Source: an uncultured Candidatus Melainabacteria bacterium
GTDB lineage: Bacteria > Cyanobacteriota > Vampirovibrionia > Gastranaerophilales > Gastranaerophilaceae
Reading direction: 5' to 3'
NCBI GenBank assembly: GCA_937895785.1
Contig: CALBKW010000053.1
Coordinates: 1-5,359 of the forward strand
DNA: 5,359 bases
The notes under the pieces are model-generated. The model was not told the DNA's origin. It did not search any database and was given only the letters and a program-made list of their open reading frames with translations. Both the position numbers and the translations under genes were made by a program. Positions 4,262 through 5,359 of the stretch are shown here, one piece after another (the first letter of the stretch is position 1; each line of letters starts with the position of its first letter).

Positions 4262-5359
4262 ATGGAAAAGAACAACCGATTTAAACTCATTTCAAAATAT
4301 TCACCATCAGGTGACCAACCTCAAGCCATAAAACAACTCGTGAATGGTGTTAATTTAGGGTTCGATTCTCAAACCTTACTTGGTATTACAGGTTCAGGTA
4401 AAACCTTCACTATCGCAAACGTTATTGAACAAGTGCAAAAACCAACGCTTATTATTGCACACAACAAAACACTTGCGGCACAATTATACAACGAATTTAA
4501 AGAGCTTTTTCCAGAAAATGCGGTTGAGTATTTCATCAGTTACTATGACTACTATCAACCAGAGGCGTACATTCCACGTACAGACACCTACATTGAAAAG
4601 TCAGCAAGCATTAACGAAGAAATCGACAGACTTCGACACAACACAACTCGTAGCCTATACGAAAGAAACGACGTTATAGTTGTAGCATCCGTTAGCTGTA
4701 TTTACGGTTTAGGATTGCCCGAAAACTATTTTAAAGGCTCTATTGAGCTACATGTCGGAATGGAAATTTCAAGAGAAGATTTGCTTCAACACCTTGTAAG
4801 TGTTCAATACACTAGAAATGACCTCGTGCTTGAGCGTGCAAACTTCCGTGCAAGAGGTGACATTGTCGAAATTATCCCAAGTTATGAAAAAATAGTAACA
4901 CGTGTTTATTTCTTTGGTGATGAAATCGAAAAAATTGTCAGAATTGATAACACCACTGGTGAAATTCTTGAAAATTGCGAATCTACGGTAATATATCCAG
5001 CCGTACATTATCTTGCTTATGACGAAAACGTAGACGAAACAATAGATTTAATTCGCCAAGAACTTCAAACAAGGCTTGTCGAATTAAAAAATCAAAACAA
5101 GCTAATTGAAGCTCAACGCCTTGAACAACGCGTTAAATACGACATTGAAATGATTAAAGAAATGGGTTACTGCTCTGGTATTGAAAATTACTCAAGAATT
5201 ATTGAGCGCAGACCCGCAGGGTCTGCGCCTGCAACGCTTTTGGATTACTTTCGAGGTGATTTTTTAACAGTAATTGATGAATCTCACGTAACTTTACCTC
5301 AACTAAAAGGTATGTCACACGGAGATGCAGCAAGAAAAGATACATTAATCGAATACGGA
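4262..5359 (+). CDS. uvrB: UvrABC excision nuclease subunit B, N-terminal 366 residues, cut by window edge
   Basis: UvrB is the damage-verifying subunit of nucleotide excision repair; it is loaded by UvrA and then recruits UvrC. An unbroken frame runs from ATG 4262 to the window edge, about half of the usual 650-690 residues. Landmarks: YSPSGDQPQAI at 13-23, the Walker A loop GITGSGKT at 41-48 (usually GVTGSGKT), NKTLAAQLY at 68-76, the damage-binding beta-hairpin region SYYDYYQPEAYIP at 93-105, VVASVSCIYGLG at 140-151, GYCSGIENYSR at 302-312, and Walker B DESH at 339-342. The start is secure: an in-frame TAA lies at 4250-4252, and the N-terminus aligns with E. coli UvrB. There is no Shine-Dalgarno. 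Oddly, residues 315-323 read ERRPAGSAP where relatives have a GRxPGxxP-like stretch, and they are encoded by a perfect G+C-rich palindrome (5206-5228); also R331 stands where relatives usually have Pro. Otherwise intact as far as visible. Confidence 0.97.
   Translation, partial: MEKNNRFKLISKYSPSGDQPQAIKQLVNGVNLGFDSQTLLGITGSGKTFTIANVIEQVQKPTLIIAHNKTLAAQLYNEFKELFPENAVEYFISYYDYYQPEAYIPRTDTYIEKSASINEEIDRLRHNTTRSLYERNDVIVVASVSCIYGLGLPENYFKGSIELHVGMEISREDLLQHLVSVQYTRNDLVLERANFRARGDIVEIIPSYEKIVTRVYFFGDEIEKIVRIDNTTGEILENCESTVIYPAVHYLAYDENVDETIDLIRQELQTRLVELKNQNKLIEAQRLEQRVKYDIEMIKEMGYCSGIENYSRIIERRPAGSAPATLLDYFRGDFLTVIDESHVTLPQLKGMSHGDAARKDTLIEYG
5206..5228. repeat. Perfect G+C-rich palindrome (10-bp arms, 3-nt loop) inside uvrB
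   Basis: The arms GCGCAGACCC (5206-5215) and GGGTCTGCGC (5219-5228) are exact inverted complements around the loop GCA. Eighteen of 23 bases are G or C, against about 36% in sampled stretches of this gene. It encodes R316 to A322 in frame and uses CCC and GGG codons, which are unusual here. No T-run follows, so it is not a standard terminator. It may be one copy of a dispersed palindromic repeat; only this one copy is visible in the window. Confidence 0.8.

Noticed and set aside
4380..4679. Plus-strand open frame of 99 codons in the uvrB region
   Set aside because: The true frame here is UvrB with clear Walker A and other motifs; this is a shifted reading of the same DNA.
4769..5008. Minus-strand open frame of 79 codons opposite uvrB
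   Set aside because: It is antisense to the continuous UvrB frame, with no family resemblance.
1..5359. CRISPR array, tRNA, rRNA, insertion sequence or phage attachment site
   Set aside because: I found no regularly spaced direct repeats, no cloverleaf or rRNA-like segments, no transposase frame and no terminal inverted repeats in the window.

Overview
The window is AT-rich (sampled stretches of uvrB about 36% G+C, toxin gene about 27%), compact and gene-dense, with short intergenic gaps and no RNA gene, CRISPR array or insertion sequence. It looks like the chromosome of a low-G+C bacterium. The Ffh N-terminus (ALREIRRALLEADVNLRVV) reads like the cyanobacterial form. With the low G+C this makes a non-photosynthetic cyanobacterial relative (Vampirovibrionia/Melainabacteria, for example Gastranaerophilales) my best guess. 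That is an inference from memory of the family, not a search result.

Layout. Positions 1-343 (minus) hold the start of ffh, the signal recognition particle GTPase, cut by the window edge just after its P-loop. A 116-bp divergent gap separates it from a 421-residue protein (460-1725, plus) of unrecognised body that ends in a SecA-type zinc-binding SEC-C motif. Positions 1748-2432 carry a type II toxin-antitoxin pair: a Gp49-like RelE/HigB toxin first, then an HTH antitoxin, under a promoter that overlaps a near-perfect 28-bp palindrome. Fourteen bases later comes a two-domain Nudix hydrolase (2447-3061). Next is the pair tag (3-methyladenine DNA glycosylase I, 3092-3637) and ybaK (Cys-tRNA(Pro) deacylase, 3637-4122), joined by a 1-bp stop/start overlap. 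After a 139-bp gap holding promoter-like signals, uvrB (4262 to the edge, plus) covers the first 366 residues of the excision-repair helicase subunit.

How the genes relate. Tag and UvrB repair DNA, YbaK edits mischarged tRNA, the Nudix enzyme cleaves nucleoside-diphosphate derivatives, and the toxin-antitoxin pair is a self-regulated accessory module, poorer in G+C than its neighbours. Most are quality-control functions, but only the tight junctions (toxin/antitoxin/Nudix and tag/ybaK) argue for co-transcription.

The most interesting signals are in translation and transcription initiation. The toxin gene and tag lack a Shine-Dalgarno sequence, and both have an identical 12-mer containing an extended -10 (TGC-TACAAT) at exactly the same distance from ATG, which predicts leaderless mRNAs. 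uvrB also lacks a Shine-Dalgarno sequence. The genes that follow closely behind another gene (antitoxin, Nudix, ybaK), together with ffh and the SEC-C gene, do have one. A second oddity is a perfect G+C-rich hairpin (10-bp arms, 3-nt loop) inside uvrB that alters a conserved stretch of the protein. I see no clear evidence of a wholly new multi-gene system here.
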